Shown here: positions 39,346 through 47,610 of the stretch, piece after piece | How positions within the stretch are numbered: position 1 is the first letter of the stretch | How the letters are laid out: every line of letters begins with the position of its first letter | IMG/VR virus record: IMGVR_UViG_3300044568_003163 | Span: 140,879 to 204,878 of that record | Origin: a virus | DNA length: 64,000 nucleotides | Strand: one strand, 5' to 3' | The notes under the pieces: generated by a model | Database searches by the model: none | What the model was told of the DNA's origin: nothing | Seen by the model: the letters and a program-made list of their open reading frames with translations, nothing else | Program-made: the position numbers and the translations under genes

Positions 39346-40635
39346 TTATTTTTTATATGCGATCATCGAACGGATTTGGTGCAATGGTGCAAAAATTCCA
39401 GTATACTTGTAAAGCTTACCTTTAAATAAGAAAGTAATTCCTTCGGTAGGCACTATTGATTCTAAACCACCAGCAGCAGCAACTCTACTCAATTCATGTT
39501 CTAATTTTTCAATGTCTTTCTCATCGCCATTAACTCTAATTTTAGCAATAGAATCCTCTATTTCTTTTTTCATAGTCATGGCAGCTTCAGTTGGATTTGC
39601 GGATAAAAATGATGTGATATTTTTCATCATTTCCGTTCCTATTTCTAAGAAGATATTTTCAAGAGGAGCGTAAACTTCTCTCTTCCAAGCTTTTGCTTTT
39701 TTCTTTTCTAAATCAATAAACCAATTTGCGTTATCACCTAAGTCTTTTTTGATTTGTCCTACTGAGTAAGATTTATCAATATCTGCAAGTCTTCTAGCTA
39801 ATCCATCAAGTGAATTTTCCGGCAAAGTAATTCCAGCATCATTAGCTTCTCTTGTGATAATGTTCTTACCCATACCTAAAGCATAATCACCAACAGTAGA
39901 TGTTTGATTACAATTAGAATCCGACATTATTTGTGATAGTTTATCAGCATAGTATTTAGCTCTCGCTTTAGTATTTGGTAGCGGTTGATATGCAATATCT
40001 TGAGGACCTCTAACGAAGAAAGTTTCTTGTGCTGCTGCATTAGCGTCAGCTATTAACTTACCTAATTCTCTAGCTGCTTGTTTGTCTTCATCGATTACAT
40101 TTGCAGCTTCATCATACTCAACAACTCCATGAAACACTAACATATTTTGTCCATAAGGCACAGTATTTTGTGTAACTGGTGTGATTATTTCTACTGATGC
40201 AAATTTTTGTCCTTCGTTAAAAAATCTCTTTTTATCTTTATCTGATAGAGAACCTATCGAAGCAGTAAGATCAGCCATAGCTGCATTAAATGCAATTTCT
40301 ATATCACCTCTACCGGCAAAAAGTTCTGCAGTTGTAGCAGAATTTAAAGCATTTTCACCAAAGTTTTTAAGGTGAGTTTTATTTCTCGCTGAAATCAATT
40401 GACCATTCTTCCAAGAGATAGAAAGTTGTTGACCATCAGTTTTTTCTTGTACAAAGTTTTCTGGACCGAACGCTCCATTAACGGTAGTTTGTAGCATTTC
40501 TTCTAAATCCAAAAAGGTCAACCCGATATCCTCGAAAGGATGTGCGAGATGACCATAGGCACCACCCTCATTGAGAGGTACGTTAATGGATTCGTTCAAT
40601 TTCTTAACGAAATCGTTAAATTTAAGTAGTTTCAT
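39346..40635 (-). CDS. Tagged RNA/DNA-ligase-superfamily nucleotidyltransferase
   Basis: 429 residues; tag MKLLKFNDFVKKLNES with a second site PLNEGGAYGHL (LNE23). Motif I is EKTDGQQLSISW (Lys65-x-Asp-Gly). The block FASVEIITP...MLVFHGVVEYDE resembles motif III, and near the C-terminus EGITFLFKGKLYKYTGIFAP (398-417) resembles motifs IV and V. This is a nucleic-acid ligase/capping-type active site and resembles ligase-like proteins of marine T4-like phages. Repair of broken tRNA or of the incoming DNA are both plausible. With the tag it would arrive with the genome. Confidence 0.8.
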   Translation of the reverse strand: MKLLKFNDFVKKLNESINVPLNEGGAYGHLAHPFEDIGLTFLDLEEMLQTTVNGAFGPENFVQEKTDGQQLSISWKNGQLISARNKTHLKNFGENALNSATTAELFAGRGDIEIAFNAAMADLTASIGSLSDKDKKRFFNEGQKFASVEIITPVTQNTVPYGQNMLVFHGVVEYDEAANVIDEDKQAARELGKLIADANAAAQETFFVRGPQDIAYQPLPNTKARAKYYADKLSQIMSDSNCNQTSTVGDYALGMGKNIITREANDAGITLPENSLDGLARRLADIDKSYSVGQIKKDLGDNANWFIDLEKKKAKAWKREVYAPLENIFLEIGTEMMKNITSFLSANPTEAAMTMKKEIEDSIAKIRVNGDEKDIEKLEHELSRVAAAGGLESIVPTEGITFLFKGKLYKYTGIFAPLHQIRSMIAYKK

Positions 40636-40686
40636 GTCTATAGTAGATTTAATTCTATTTATATATCTCTACCTGACACTTGAAAA

Positions 40687-40905
40687 TTATTTGGCTTTTT
40701 CCGATAATTTAGCTTCTTTCTTAGCTACCTTTCTAGCTTCTTCAGCTTCAGCGACTGCGATTGCAGCAGCATCTCTAACATTTAATTTCCATTCAGATTT
40801 AGGACAGAAAGACCATCCTTGATTTTTAACCGCATAATCTGCATGAACATCTTCAATTCTTTTATATTCAGTTTCGTTATTTTGTATTTTCTTTATCGTT
40901 TTCAT
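40687..40905 (-). CDS. Hypothetical protein, 72 aa
   Basis: Basic start, then WSFCPKSEWKLNVRDAAAIAVAEAEEARKVAKKEAKLSEKAK: an Ala/Glu/Lys-rich helix. Four-base overlap with the gene upstream. Function unknown. Confidence 0.55.
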   Translation of the reverse strand: MKTIKKIQNNETEYKRIEDVHADYAVKNQGWSFCPKSEWKLNVRDAAAIAVAEAEEARKVAKKEAKLSEKAK

Positions 40906-41114
40906 TTGTTGTCTGTATTTGTTGATTGAGTTTTGTGAACTTTCTTAATTTCTATTCGAATTTGATTCGCCGTATTAGGTTCTTTTAATAAGATAATCAG
41001 AGAGTCTTTCTCTTTATCGTAACCGTAAACTTCCCAATCATCGGTAGATATTGGTCGATCATTAATCCAAGAAGAAACTGCAAGATCTTCTTTTCGCTTT
41101 AATTCTAATTGCAT
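40902..41114 (-). CDS. Hypothetical protein, 70 aa
   Basis: Small strand-rich protein (WINDRPISTDDWEVYGYDKEKDSLIILLKEPNTANQIRIEIKKV). Overlaps the glycosyltransferase gene by one base. No family recognised. Confidence 0.55.
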   Translation of the reverse strand: MQLELKRKEDLAVSSWINDRPISTDDWEVYGYDKEKDSLIILLKEPNTANQIRIEIKKVHKTQSTNTDNK

Positions 41115-42334
41115 TATACGAAGTATTTCTTATTGTCGGTTATTCTATGAATTTCTGAATCTGGTACAATTCCACCAGCTTGAACTTGTTTCCATAATTT
41201 AGTAAATGTAGTTTTTGCTTCTTCTCTTCTACCTGAATAATAACAAGAAAGAGTATGTAAGTCAAATATTTTCCACATATAAACTGAATTATCTATAAAC
41301 AAAGATGATTCCGGCATAGGTAATTTACCAGCTACTTTCATTGCATGAGAAGAGTACATATAGGCTATATCGAATTCTTTAATTGAATGATAATGCAAAA
41401 TTAGAGGTATCAGATGTTCAGCTCGATAAGTATTTAATTTACCACATTTTCTATATGATTCTAAAATATCATCGATTGGATATTGTAATTGACCTTTTAG
41501 TGAAGCTGCCATTAGTGCTGAGAAATACATTTCTTCCCAAAATCCATTTGGCATTGAAGCACGTTTCTCATACCATTCTAGAGATTTTTTACGATTCTCA
41601 TCAGTATTTGCATCTCGATAAGATTGAGCTAAATAAAATATCCATCGTGGATCTTTATTAGGATCGTTTTCTACATAATCTAATAAGATTTTTGCATGTC
41701 CTTCATATTTTTGAGTTTGAGTCTCAGATGTCCATGAATTACCATCTGGAGTTACTAATGCAACTAATCCTTCAGCTTCTCCTACTCGTTGGTGGTCATC
41801 TGAAACTAAAACTTCGTGAACCGGACCATACCATCTCCAAGTAGCTTTAGTAGAAAAGAATTGCATTCTAAAATAGTTTTGGCCAGAATAAGATACTTTT
41901 AGATTAGCTCCATCAAAATTAGATAAATTAGCTTTGAATCGATCAACGTTAAATTTTTGATCGATAAGTAATTGCTCATCAGCATCTATCCAAAATCCAA
42001 AATCTGCCTTTCCTTTTACCGCATTAAGTGCAGTATTTCTTGCATCTTCAAAATTCTTCCATGGATGATCGATTACTTCACCTGGAATTCCTTTCTCTTC
42101 AAAGAATTTTCTAATAATGTCTTGTGTACCATCAGTAGATCCTGTATCAATAACCACATAATAATCAAGAATAGGCCAAACCGTATTAAGCATACGCTCA
42201 ATTACTTTAGCTTCATTCTTAACAATAATGGAAAGAGAAATAGTAGATGGTGGTAAAGCTTCAACTGATGTGTTAGGTGCTTTAGGCCTAGGAGGTTGCG
42301 CTTTTTGTGGTTTGCGCTTTTTGTTTTGTGCCAT
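41114..42334 (-). CDS. Family-2-type glycosyltransferase with TPR-like C-terminus
   Basis: 406 residues. Pro/Lys-rich start, then SLSIIVKNEAKVIERMLNTVWP, VIDTGSTDGTQDIIRKF, NFEDARNTALNAV and FWIDADEQLL (DxD metal site), all hallmarks of GT-A family 2. The C-terminal 170 residues are helical pairs (WIFYLAQSYRDANTDENRKKSLEWYEKRA...) typical of the TPR tail in this subfamily. Uses a nucleotide sugar; acceptor unknown. Glycosylation of virion or host-surface molecules would fit. Confidence 0.88.
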   Translation of the reverse strand: MAQNKKRKPQKAQPPRPKAPNTSVEALPPSTISLSIIVKNEAKVIERMLNTVWPILDYYVVIDTGSTDGTQDIIRKFFEEKGIPGEVIDHPWKNFEDARNTALNAVKGKADFGFWIDADEQLLIDQKFNVDRFKANLSNFDGANLKVSYSGQNYFRMQFFSTKATWRWYGPVHEVLVSDDHQRVGEAEGLVALVTPDGNSWTSETQTQKYEGHAKILLDYVENDPNKDPRWIFYLAQSYRDANTDENRKKSLEWYEKRASMPNGFWEEMYFSALMAASLKGQLQYPIDDILESYRKCGKLNTYRAEHLIPLILHYHSIKEFDIAYMYSSHAMKVAGKLPMPESSLFIDNSVYMWKIFDLHTLSCYYSGRREEAKTTFTKLWKQVQAGGIVPDSEIHRITDNKKYFV

Positions 42335-42337
42335 TGC

Positions 42338-42529
42338 TTATTGTTTTTTTTCTCCAGGAATCTCTTCAGGTGTTAGAGTAGATTCCGTTCCTTGAATAAA
42401 ACCTTCATTGAAGGTAAAACCCAATATAGTGTGAAACAGCTTTTTGTCGACATCGTTTAAGTCTAGTCGATCTATAAAATATTGTATGGTTCCATTTAAA
42501 GTAGGAGAGACGTCAAATGATTTAATCAT
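42338..42529 (-). CDS. Hypothetical protein, 63 aa
   Basis: Small helical protein (IQYFIDRLDLNDVDKKLFHTILGFTFNEGFIQGTESTLTPEE). First gene after the GAAACT/CATATAATA promoter at 42549; 3 bases before the glycosyltransferase. No family recognised. Confidence 0.55.
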   Translation of the reverse strand: MIKSFDVSPTLNGTIQYFIDRLDLNDVDKKLFHTILGFTFNEGFIQGTESTLTPEEIPGEKKQ

Positions 42530-42548
42530 AATATAAGTGTTTTACTTT

Positions 42549-42578
42549 TATTATATGATTAAATCATCATTCAGTTTC
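42549..42578 (-). promoter_or_regulatory. ECF-type promoter GAAACTGA-N13-CATATAATA
   Basis: Same boxes and spacing as the four other sites, 20 bases before the ATG at 42529. It is the nearest promoter of this class upstream of the ligase-like gene and may feed the tagged cluster by read-through. Confidence 0.7.
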
Positions 42579-42582
42579 TTAT

Positions 42583-43353
42583 TTATAAATCGAAATAAGA
42601 TTTATTTGCTATTTTAATGTCATTCCTTTGAATGAAATCGGTAACTTCAGTTTTTGGATTATCGAAGAACATAGTAATTAAATGTCCTCGAATTGAACCT
42701 AAAGGTTGACCATGAGACCAATGAGTAAAGTTTAGATTCTTTGCTTTTTTGTCAAATCTAAGAAAGTTTTTAACTTCGTCGAAATCTTGGTCCTTAGACA
42801 AAATCATTTCGGTATAAGCAGATGCAGATTCTTTTAAATAACCATAATCATCTAATTTACCGTTATGCCTAAGTTCTTGATATCGAGTTCCTATATCAAA
42901 AAGAGTACCAAAATGGTTACCGGATTTGTCAAAGAAATGAATGTTATCTCTATCTTCTTTATACTCATAACGATCTTTCATATTTCGTAAAAGATCAGTT
43001 TTTAAACCTACTAGGATTTTGTTTTTAGAATCGTTATAATCTACAGTTTTATGAGTAGATTCATTAACAAATTCATCAAAAGACTCATGCAATTTATTAT
43101 TCATTTTGGCTTTATCGTAGGTCTTAAAATCTTGAATTGGAAGTTCTTCCTCTTGTTGAGGTTGTTCTTGTGGATATTTTAAGATAGTTCCTTTATATGG
43201 ATCTTGTTCAACACCTCGTTTTTTCCAATAATCAAAGAAATTCTGCCATGTACCCTGATAGTATCGAATTTTTTCTAAGTCTTTGTCTTGATTATGTGTA
43301 TAATCGATAGTTTCTTTCTCCTTTACGGGATTCTTGTCTATAGGATTGGCCAT
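42583..43353 (-). CDS. Protein with internal tag-like sequence, 256 aa
   Basis: A Pro/Gln/Glu-rich N-terminal 83 residues precede MNNKLHESFDEFVNES (Met84), a tag-like peptide inside the protein. The rest is alpha/beta (KSGNHFGTLFDIGTRYQELRHNGK, VKNFLRFDKKAKNLNFTHWSHGQPLGS). Either an internal cleavage site that releases the C-terminal part, or translation also starts at Met84. Overlaps upstream gene by 62 bases. Confidence 0.65.
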   Translation of the reverse strand: MANPIDKNPVKEKETIDYTHNQDKDLEKIRYYQGTWQNFFDYWKKRGVEQDPYKGTILKYPQEQPQQEEELPIQDFKTYDKAKMNNKLHESFDEFVNESTHKTVDYNDSKNKILVGLKTDLLRNMKDRYEYKEDRDNIHFFDKSGNHFGTLFDIGTRYQELRHNGKLDDYGYLKESASAYTEMILSKDQDFDEVKNFLRFDKKAKNLNFTHWSHGQPLGSIRGHLITMFFDNPKTEVTDFIQRNDIKIANKSYFDL

Positions 43354-43528
43354 TTTGAATTACTTCACCTTTAATTAAGGTGTTATTTTTTTTGATTCCG
43401 ACGAAAGTTTCTTCGGTTTCATTTATTACTGTTTTGATTTTGACGAAGATGCCAGATTCAATTTCAATAATATCTCCAATTTGAAGGGGAGCACTTATGT
43501 CTTCCCCTTCTTTGTAGAGTTTAACCAT
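43292..43528 (-). CDS. Small barrel hypothetical protein
   Basis: 78 residues; LQIGDIIEIESGIFVKIKTVINETEETFVGIKKNNTLIKGEVI is a typical small beta barrel; the basic tail overlaps the following gene by 62 bases. Unknown role. Confidence 0.55.
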   Translation of the reverse strand: MVKLYKEGEDISAPLQIGDIIEIESGIFVKIKTVINETEETFVGIKKNNTLIKGEVIQNGQSYRQESRKGERNYRLYT

Positions 43529-43551
43529 AACAATGGTAATTTTTTTACTTC

Positions 43552-43779
43552 TTATTTAGAAGATTGAAGTCCTTCAACCTCTTCAGCTTCAGCTTCGAAA
43601 GGACCAATAGGACCATCTTGTTGAGGCTGGTTAAGTGATTCTAAATAATCTATAGAAGATTTAATAATTACTGCGTCTTCTAAAGAAAGAATTCCACTTT
43701 TTTGTGCTAATTGAGCAACTTGAATAAGTACGGAGATTGCTTCTCCGACAGTTTGAACGGTTGTTCTGTTTTCTGACAT
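43552..43779 (-). CDS. Hypothetical protein, 75 aa
   Basis: Helical (VGEAISVLIQVAQLAQKSGILSLEDAVIIKSSIDYLESL) with an acidic Pro/Gln tail. A small virion or assembly protein is possible given its neighbours. A CATATAAT box 14-20 bases upstream with AAACAAC 13 bases further is a weaker match to the ECF-type promoter. Confidence 0.55.
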   Translation of the reverse strand: MSENRTTVQTVGEAISVLIQVAQLAQKSGILSLEDAVIIKSSIDYLESLNQPQQDGPIGPFEAEAEEVEGLQSSK

Positions 43780-43810
43780 GTTATTTGTTTTTAAGAATTA
43801 TATGAAAATA

Positions 43811-44119
43811 TTAGAAAGTTGTTTCTACTTGAGATCTGACCCATTGAGTACCTGTATGAACAAACATATAAGATGTTGCACCAGTTGCTCCAGTTAATCC
43901 AAAAGCTATTTGCCCTGTAGAACCAGAAGAGTTTTTACTAGTAGGTGCAGTTGCAGATACCCAAAGACCGATACTACCAGTCAAACCTATTGGTCCGGCT
44001 AAGATTGAATCTTCTGCTTTATTATAAGCAGAATCTATCATGTCTTCAAACTTTGATGCAGATGCTTGTTGTCCAGTTGCAGTTTGTGCGACTAATTGTG
44101 TTCTTGTTTTAATTGACAT
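43811..44119 (-). CDS. Collagen-like virion-type protein
   Basis: 102 residues. Gly-rich repeats AGPIGLTGSIG and GLTGATGATSYMFVHTGTQWV are like the short collagen/G-T-G-W modules of phage fibre and head decoration proteins. N-terminal QLVAQTATGQQASASKFEDMIDSAYN also resembles fibre attachment regions. Structural role inferred. Confidence 0.6.
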   Translation of the reverse strand: MSIKTRTQLVAQTATGQQASASKFEDMIDSAYNKAEDSILAGPIGLTGSIGLWVSATAPTSKNSSGSTGQIAFGLTGATGATSYMFVHTGTQWVRSQVETTF

Positions 44120-44129
44120 TGTAAATTAT

Positions 44130-44663
44130 TTAGTTTGCGTATAACATAGATACCGAAACGGTGTATGGAGATACGTTGTTTATTTTTATTTGAGGAGTTA
44201 AAATATCTTCAGTATTAACATGAAAGATGTCTTTATAAACTGTTGAATTTGTAGCGGCAGTTGCTCCTATATTAAAAGGAATATACATTCCAATTAATCC
44301 TGGTTGTTGATTTACTACTATCTCTACGTTCTTTTCAGTTTCTAATGCATTTGATGGCCATGCATTTTTAACGAAAACATACTTAGAATTTATGTTTACT
44401 GTTGCATCTTGTCCAGAATCTAATAGTACAGTTACGAAATTGTAAGTACCTACTTCCTGAAACCAACTGCACATAGCTAAATCATCTGCAGTAAATAAAG
44501 TTTGTTGAGAACGAAAGACACTTGGCTTACATCCTACCCAACGAATAATTTTACGTTTATCTATATCGGTACAACAAAATCCTGATTGTAAATCAAGAGT
44601 TGCTTGAGAGAAACGGCTGGTTAATACTCCGTCTATTGATGTGGTTAATGTATTATCTGACAT
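44130..44663 (-). CDS. Probable virion protein, 177 aa
   Basis: Beta-rich, Asn/Thr/Val-rich protein (TYNFVTVLLDSGQDATVNINSKYVFVKNAWPSN..., PQIKINNVSPYTVSVSMLYAN) with a CC pair. The composition matches small tail or fibre proteins. No family recognised. Confidence 0.6.
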   Translation of the reverse strand: MSDNTLTTSIDGVLTSRFSQATLDLQSGFCCTDIDKRKIIRWVGCKPSVFRSQQTLFTADDLAMCSWFQEVGTYNFVTVLLDSGQDATVNINSKYVFVKNAWPSNALETEKNVEIVVNQQPGLIGMYIPFNIGATAATNSTVYKDIFHVNTEDILTPQIKINNVSPYTVSVSMLYAN

Positions 44664-44665
44664 AT

Positions 44666-45451
44666 TTACATACCGCCAAACTTAACTATAGGAGGAGTGA
44701 TAGTTTCTTCTATGTTAGTTTCGCTTTTAGTATATGTATCTTCCTCATCGATTTCTCGGATCTTCTCTTCAATCTGTTTTTTAAGTTCTGGATTCTTAGC
44801 TATCGCCTTTGCAATCTTTTGCTCTGTTTTACGAGATTTTTCTTTATCCGAGATTTCATCATTTGATTCGATCTTAGCTATTTCAGTTTTAATCTTTTCT
44901 ATTTCTGCTAAATCTTCTTCATTAGTAGGAACGAATTCATCAATTGCCTCTCTTGCAATTTCATCCTCAATAGCCTTTTTAGTTTCATATTCTTCTTTGA
45001 TTTCTTCTACAGTAGAAGGTCGAATATAATCTACAAGAGATTTAATAAATCCTAAAGCGATAATAGGTAAAATAGCACCAGAAACTATTGAAAGAATTCT
45101 CTTTTGAAATATTGGCTCTTCTTCAATTAACCCAAACAACTCAGACCAATTTTTATAATCTGTTAAGTGAGTATATGCAAAGTACATATTACCCATCATT
45201 TGCATTAAAGTTATCAAAATGAAAAGTAACCAAACTAGTGATTTGCTTGTTTTATCTAAGATGATAATAGCTGCAAGAGATGCTGCTGCACCAATTTCGA
45301 AGGCAATGGCTAATGTAATAGCTAGCCATTCCGGATTCGATAATCTAAAGAAATCTATTACGTGGATAGTAGATATTGCGCTAACCATTAAATATAGGCC
45401 AACAAATATGGATATTACCGACCATTTAATTATGTTATCTCTTTTACTCAT
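44666..45451 (-). CDS. Four-TM membrane protein with coiled-coil tail
   Basis: 261 residues; TM segments at about 9-29, 44-64, 69-92 and 118-140 (VISIFVGLYLMVSAI, ITLAIAFEIGAAASLAAIIIL, SLVWLLFILITLMQMMGNMY, ILSIVSGAILPIIALGFI). An 115-residue very charged helical tail follows. Likely inner-membrane; role unknown. Confidence 0.65.
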   Translation of the reverse strand: MSKRDNIIKWSVISIFVGLYLMVSAISTIHVIDFFRLSNPEWLAITLAIAFEIGAAASLAAIIILDKTSKSLVWLLFILITLMQMMGNMYFAYTHLTDYKNWSELFGLIEEEPIFQKRILSIVSGAILPIIALGFIKSLVDYIRPSTVEEIKEEYETKKAIEDEIAREAIDEFVPTNEEDLAEIEKIKTEIAKIESNDEISDKEKSRKTEQKIAKAIAKNPELKKQIEEKIREIDEEDTYTKSETNIEETITPPIVKFGGM

Positions 45452-45869
45452 TTTGTAATTGTTTTTCTATTTCTTCACGAAGAATCGTAGTTGCTAATTC
45501 TACTGCATCTATGGAAGTTCCATTAGTTTTGGCATCTTCATAAATCTGTTCAGAGGTCTTAGGTAGATCAGATTCTTTAACGAATGTCCCGTTTATCATT
45601 TGACCTTTTCTCTTAGCAATTACTGCATAAGATCCATTAATACAATCTTCGATATTATAACCTTTTAGCTTTGCTAAATTAGTAAGTACTACTACACAAT
45701 CGCCAATAGCATCTTGGAATTCTGCTTCGTCTTTAGTTAATAAAGATTTTGCTAATTCTCCTACTTCTTCCATTAGTTTTGCATATTGAGTTAAAGGATC
45801 GCCTTTTTCGTAGATACCTTTATTTTCTGCCCAATCTCGGATTGATTGAAATTCTGTTGTTAATTGCAT
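45444..45869 (-). CDS. MazG-like nucleotide pyrophosphohydrolase
   Basis: 141 residues. YAKLMEEVGELAKSL, AEFQDAIGDCVVVLTNLAKLKG and IAKRKGQMINGTFVKESDL are the E-x-x-E ... E-x-x-D metal site and the phage-type MazG tail. It hydrolyses (d)NTPs to (d)NMPs; in phages it is linked to nucleotide pool or alarmone control (established family idea). Confidence 0.88.
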   Translation of the reverse strand: MQLTTEFQSIRDWAENKGIYEKGDPLTQYAKLMEEVGELAKSLLTKDEAEFQDAIGDCVVVLTNLAKLKGYNIEDCINGSYAVIAKRKGQMINGTFVKESDLPKTSEQIYEDAKTNGTSIDAVELATTILREEIEKQLQNE

Positions 45870-45870
45870 G

Positions 45871-46041
45871 TTATTCTTGGATTTGAGTTTTAGATACCAA
45901 ATACACCTCGTGTGCTTCGATCATAGTAATTAATTGTTTTGCCAATCTAGGATTTGGCTTGCCTTTTTTCATGGATTTAATGTATTTTTCAAAGAAATAC
46001 AATAAATCTGATTCTGTGCTTAAAAGTTCTTCGGCTATCAT
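45871..46041 (-). CDS. Small helical protein, 56 aa
   Basis: ATG at 46041, stop 45871-45873. MIAEELLSTESDLLYFFEKY continuing IKSMKKGKPNPRLAKQL, ending KTQIQE. Fits exactly between MazG (starts 45869) and the gene stopping at 46045, which supports it. Unknown. Confidence 0.6.
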   Translation of the reverse strand: MIAEELLSTESDLLYFFEKYIKSMKKGKPNPRLAKQLITMIEAHEVYLVSKTQIQE

Positions 46042-46044
46042 AGT

Positions 46045-46383
46045 TTATATATTTTCGTTAATATTGAAGTACTTAACTACATAATTAGTTCTAGCAGCTT
46101 CTTCATGAGCTTCATTCATTAAACGAAGAGAACCTAAATAGATGTTCTTTAATTTAAACCTAACTCGGTTATCGATAACTTTATAGCTTTCAACTTCAAA
46201 TACTCCAAGTACTTCGTTTGCCTTTACCGGAAATAAGTACTTAATTGTTGACGCTGCTTCTTCGGTCATAACCCAATCTCCGGCAGCAACTCTCTTTAAA
46301 TCATATAAAGGATATTTGCCATTGATTTTTGTAATTGATAACGTAACGTTTACGAATGCTGAATTGTGTGTTGTTGTTTCCAT
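46045..46383 (-). CDS. Hypothetical protein, 112 aa
   Basis: Soluble, beta-rich first half (VNVTLSITKINGKYPLYDLKRVAAGDWVMTEEAASTIKYLFP...GVFEVESYKVIDNRVRFKLKNI), helical end. Heads the transcript from promoter module 7. No family recognised. Confidence 0.6.
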   Translation of the reverse strand: METTTHNSAFVNVTLSITKINGKYPLYDLKRVAAGDWVMTEEAASTIKYLFPVKANEVLGVFEVESYKVIDNRVRFKLKNIYLGSLRLMNEAHEEAARTNYVVKYFNINENI

Positions 46384-46408
46384 TTTTTTATATGTTTATT
46401 ATTATATC

Positions 46409-46466
46409 ATAAAGTAACATAAAGTTCTACAAAAAGAAAACTCTAGAACTGAAAGTTATTAACAAT
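46409..46466 (-). promoter_or_regulatory. Operator-type promoter module 7
   Basis: TTGTTAATAACTTT box (46452-46466) and -7-like TACTTTAT (46409-46416) at 39 bases. A hairpin AGTTCTA/TAGAACT (46423-46450) lies between. AGAACTT and GATATAATA 13 bases apart in the same gap could be a second, ECF-type start. Confidence 0.6.
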
Positions 46467-46750
46467 TAGCTATTAATTTGTACAACTCTTTCGGATGATT
46501 CTATTTTTGAAAAATCACCAGTTTGTAAATCTACAATTAGTTCAGTAACTAATTGTTTGATGTCCATATGATCGAAGTTTTGTAAACGATTCCATGAGAG
46601 TTCATGTCTGGATTCAATTCCATTAACATATAACTTATAAGTCTCAGTCATTTGTCCATCTTCGGTCACGAGTTTAACATCTTGACCAAATTCTTGTTTG
46701 ATACGCTGAGCCACTAGGTCAACGTATCTTTCTTGTGTTTCTTTACTCAT
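46466..46750 (-). CDS. Hypothetical protein, 94 aa
   Basis: Soluble protein (YVDLVAQRIKQEFGQDVKLVTEDGQMTETYKLYVNGIESRHELSWNRLQNFDHMDIKQLVTELIVDL). One-base overlap with the dehydrogenase start. Function unknown. Confidence 0.6.
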   Translation of the reverse strand: MSKETQERYVDLVAQRIKQEFGQDVKLVTEDGQMTETYKLYVNGIESRHELSWNRLQNFDHMDIKQLVTELIVDLQTGDFSKIESSERVVQINS

Positions 46751-47610
46751 TATTCTGCGCTTACTGCTCTACCTACTTGTTTAGTCCAATCTAAGTCTGT
46801 TCTAACTTCAGTATTTTTATCTATAGTTGCACATAACATAGTAGTGCTAATATTCATACCATTTGCTAAGAATTGCAAAGCTGCAATATCTTTAGGAAAG
46901 CAATGTCCACCAAATCCAAAATCTCCATCAGGTCCTGGAACCGACCAATGCGAGTTACCTAATCGATCATCATATCTAGCATATTCAATTACTTTGTCGT
47001 AATCAATACCTAAGCCTTGACATATTTGATAAATTTCATTTGCATAAGAAACTTTCATTGCTAAGAATGTGTTAGTTACATACTTAATAGTTTCTGCAAT
47101 TGTAGAAGAAGTTTTAATGATTGGCACTTTAGGAAATGCCTTTGCGAAAATAGCTTTTACTCTTGTACTTCCTGGCCTTTCACCACCTACAATAATTCGA
47201 TTTTGATTTTTATAATCTTCGTTTGCATTTGCCTCAGTTAAGAATTCTGGATTGAAAACGATATCTAAATCTTGATAGATTGAATTTAACATATTAGTAG
47301 ATCCTGGTGGAATTGTAGATTTGATAACCACTATGTAGCCTGACTTATTAAGTGCTTTCACACATTCAGCAATTTCATTTAAAGCCGAAGCTAAAATTCC
47401 TAAATCACATTCACCTGATTTTTTCATTGGAGTTGGTACACATAAGAAAGTCATTTCTGTATTTTCTACAACTTCGAAAATACTTCTTACTGTACTGTCT
47501 TTTTTAGGGTCTTTGTCGAATGCAACTATATCATAATAGTTTTTCATTCCTTCTCGAACTGCCGAGCCTACAAAGCCTTGTCCGATGATACCGATTGTTT
47601 CTTTACTCAT
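46750..47610 (-). CDS. UDP-glucose/GDP-mannose dehydrogenase family protein (short)
   Basis: 286 residues. NAD-binding GIIGQGFVGSAVREGM, then TFLCVPTPMKKSGECDL, VVIKSTIPPGST, VFNPEFLTEANA, and catalytic Cys in GFGGHCFPKDIAAL. It is about 130 residues shorter than usual members because the C-terminal domain is missing. Makes UDP-uronic acid-type sugars; belongs functionally with the epimerase and glycosyltransferases in this region. Confidence 0.85.
   Translation of the reverse strand: MSKETIGIIGQGFVGSAVREGMKNYYDIVAFDKDPKKDSTVRSIFEVVENTEMTFLCVPTPMKKSGECDLGILASALNEIAECVKALNKSGYIVVIKSTIPPGSTNMLNSIYQDLDIVFNPEFLTEANANEDYKNQNRIIVGGERPGSTRVKAIFAKAFPKVPIIKTSSTIAETIKYVTNTFLAMKVSYANEIYQICQGLGIDYDKVIEYARYDDRLGNSHWSVPGPDGDFGFGGHCFPKDIAALQFLANGMNISTTMLCATIDKNTEVRTDLDWTKQVGRAVSAE

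Larger units (their letters stand above)
24251..40635 (-). other. Cluster of proteins sharing a capsid-targeting-type N-terminal tag
   Basis: Twenty genes begin with variants of M-K-N-[IL]-P-T-[FY]-[ED]-x-F-[VIL]-N-E-[SA], or, at both ends of the cluster, of M-L-K-F-x-D-F-V-x(3)-L-N-E. T4 internal head proteins begin MKTYQEFIAEA, the capsid-targeting sequence removed by the gp21 protease after Glu; 26735-26959 reads MKKLPTYEEFIAEA. The proteins after the tag are unrelated to each other. Three untagged genes (33759, 36636, 36739) are interspersed. Packaging inside the capsid is inferred from the tag. Confidence 0.8.

Noticed and set aside
24251-40635. Tag as an ordinary secretion signal
   Set aside because: The shared peptide is amphipathic and acidic with no hydrophobic core or cleavage pattern of a signal peptide; it matches the capsid-targeting type instead.
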